From: an uncultured Pelagibacteraceae bacterium
Lineage (GTDB): Bacteria > Pseudomonadota > Alphaproteobacteria > Pelagibacterales > Pelagibacteraceae
Reading direction: 5' to 3'
NCBI GenBank assembly: GCA_902597865.1
Contig: CACJZL010000004.1
Location: 1-64,000 of the forward strand
Length of the DNA: 64,000 nt
Shown here piece by piece: positions 62,201-64,000 of the stretch (positions within the stretch are counted from its first letter, which is position 1; every line of letters starts with the position of its first letter). The notes under the pieces were generated by a model. The model did not search any database. It saw nothing but the letters and a program-made list of their open reading frames with translations, and was not told the origin of the DNA. A program made the translations under genes and the position numbers.

Positions 62201-62703
62201 TCAATATAGAAGTTATCACTAGAATTTTTATTCAATGAAGCATAAATTTTTTCAAGCTCATCAACTCTCCCTTTTTGAAAAAGAATACCTGATAAATTGT
62301 TGATACCTCCTGAAAGAATTATTAGATTTTTAGAGCAATTAAATAATAGTTCAATATTACAATGTGGTTTTTCTAAATCTGAATTCTCAAGAAAAGATTT
62401 CGATGACAAATTAATCAATTCTTTGTAACCGTCTCTATTTTTGGCAATAATAGGTATTGATCCAATTGTATCATTGAATTTAAAATTAATCTGGGATCCG
62501 ATTATAGGCTGAGTTTTAGACTTTGAAATTTGTTCTGAGAATTCTAGAGATCCACACAAATTTGATGTATCTGACATTCCAATCGCTTTAACCTTATTGT
62601 CTTTGCAATATTTACTAAGATCATCAATTTTTATTGCGCCTTCACAAATAGAATATTGGGTATGTATTTTTAAGTGATTAAATGTTTTTTTAGATTTTTC
62701 CAT
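59296..62703 (-). CDS. dnaE: DNA polymerase III subunit alpha
   Basis: [17 protein letters not shown] (PHP), [49 protein letters not shown]. Confidence 0.96.
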   Translation of the reverse strand: [1135 protein letters not shown]

Positions 62704-63373
62704 TAATGGTTTTGATTTTACCATTACTTAAGGAAATTTTATAGTCTGCTTTATTAGCAAAAAATCTATTATGAGTTGCAAATATTATAACACGATCATT
62801 GTTTTTTAGTTTAAAGAGTAAGTTAAATATTTGATTTGCATTTTCATGATCTAAACTTCCTGTCGGTTCATCAGCCAGTATTATTCTAGGTTTATTTACT
62901 ATTGCTCTCGATATAGCAATTCTTTGCATTTCTCCTCCTGATAATTCTGATGGATAATGATTAGCCCTATCTTTTAAGCCGACTTTTTGAATTATCTTTA
63001 ATGATTCTTGATCTGCTATTTTGTGATTATTGTTAGCAGCTAAGCTGGCTATGCAAACATTTTCAATAGCCGTAAAATCAGGCAATAAGTTTTTCTCTTG
63101 ATAAACAATCCCAATATTACTAGATCTAATTTTGTCGTTAATCTCAATTTCATTATGATTTATATTTCTATTATCAATTTTAATATTTCCTGATGATGGC
63201 CTATCTATTAAAGATAATAAATTTAGTAAGGTTGATTTTCCAGATCCAGAAGGTCCAGATAATGAATAAATTTTTCCTTTTTTAAATTTAAAATTTAAAT
63301 TTTTAAGGACAGTGATTTTTTTTTTATTGTCAAATGTCTTTGAAATATTGTTTAATTCTATAATATTATTCAT
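62690..63373 (-). CDS. lolD: Lipoprotein-releasing ABC transporter ATP-binding protein
   Basis: Walker [47 protein letters not shown]; next to a LolC/E permease. Confidence 0.9.
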   Translation of the reverse strand: MNNIIELNNISKTFDNKKKITVLKNLNFKFKKGKIYSLSGPSGSGKSTLLNLLSLIDRPSSGNIKIDNRNINHNEIEINDKIRSSNIGIVYQEKNLLPDFTAIENVCIASLAANNNHKIADQESLKIIQKVGLKDRANHYPSELSGGEMQRIAISRAIVNKPRIILADEPTGSLDHENANQIFNLLFKLKNNDRVIIFATHNRFFANKADYKISLSNGKIKTINGKI

Positions 63374-64000
63374 ATTTTAAGGATTTAATTGTATCTAATT
63401 TTGCAGCTTTATTTGCAGGGTATATTGAGACTAAACAAGTCATTATAATTGAACAACTTGAAATTAAAAATATTGACCAAAAATCTATTTGATATGGAAT
63501 AGTGCTTAAAAAATATATCTCCTCTGGAAATAAACTTATATTAAAGACATTGCTAATTAGTATTCTTATTTCCTCAATATAAATAGAAAAAGTTATACCA
63601 ATTACAACTCCCATAATTGTTGCTAAAAAACCTATTAAAAATCCAATAAAAAAAAATATTTTTCGTATGGAAAAGTTAGAAACACCAATTGATTTTAATA
63701 TTGCGATTTCCCTAGTTTTATTTTTTACTAAAATAGTAAGTCCCGAAATGATGTTAAAAGCAGCAACTATGATTATTAAAGATAATATTATGAACATAAC
63801 ATTTCTTTCTACTTTTAAGGCGGAAAATAATGGTTTGTTTAAATCTGACCACGTAAATATATATTCGTCGGTAAAAATCGACATTAGTTTTTCACGATAA
63901 TTCTCAATTTTGTCAGGTTTATATAAATAAACTTCTAAGAAATTATTTTCTTTTTTTAAATCAAATAAACCTTGTAGATCTTTAAGATTAATAAACACAA
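63366..64000 (-). CDS. Lipoprotein-releasing ABC transporter permease LolC/LolE, C-terminal part (runs off window end)
   Basis: FNIISGLTILVKNKTREIAILKSIGVSNFSIRKIF, IYPANKAAKLDTIKSLKYE. Confidence 0.88.
   Translation of the reverse strand, partial: VFINLKDLQGLFDLKKENNFLEVYLYKPDKIENYREKLMSIFTDEYIFTWSDLNKPLFSALKVERNVMFIILSLIIIVAAFNIISGLTILVKNKTREIAILKSIGVSNFSIRKIFFFIGFLIGFLATIMGVVIGITFSIYIEEIRILISNVFNISLFPEEIYFLSTIPYQIDFWSIFLISSCSIIMTCLVSIYPANKAAKLDTIKSLKYE

Overview
This 64 kb window is AT-rich and very gene-dense. Gene content and order look alphaproteobacterial, most like the SAR11/Pelagibacterales lineage; that is an inference from gene families, order and composition, with no database search. 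It contains: (1) a ~13.5 kb phosphate block: ppx (partial), ppk, sixA-like, phoB, phoU, pstBACS, a hypothetical secreted protein, phoR, then a glycosyltransferase (Agt-like) and a metallophosphoesterase (PlcP-like), with a divergent diacylglycerol-kinase-family gene. This looks like a phosphate-starvation lipid-remodelling module joined to the Pho regulon. A clear Pho box lies upstream of pstS, and weaker matches lie upstream of the secreted protein and between plcP and the DAG-kinase gene. (2) manC-like, ilvD, valS. (3) tRNA-Cys, tRNA-Asn, an orphan fucosyltransferase-like gene and an XRE regulator. (4) the aapJQMP amino-acid ABC operon and tRNA-Arg. (5) trkH-trkA-ntrX-ntrY. (6) ispDF, pgpA, cinA, a RatA/COQ10-like gene, lipA, a DivIC/FtsB-like gene, eno, kdsA, pyrG, secG, tpiA. 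(7) a ppiD-like gene, trpEGDC, lexA (with a perfect GTTC-N7-GTTC SOS box that corrects its start), gltX. (8) an lpx/fab/bam/dxr/cdsA/uppS/frr/tsf/rpsB block that lacks pyrH and rseP at their usual positions, with a candidate S2 leader RNA before rpsB. (9) dnaE, lolD, lolC/E (partial). I saw no CRISPR arrays, rRNAs, transposons or prophage. The strongest candidate for something under-described is the regulatory layout of the plcP/agt/DAG-kinase locus plus the unknown secreted protein inside the Pho cluster.
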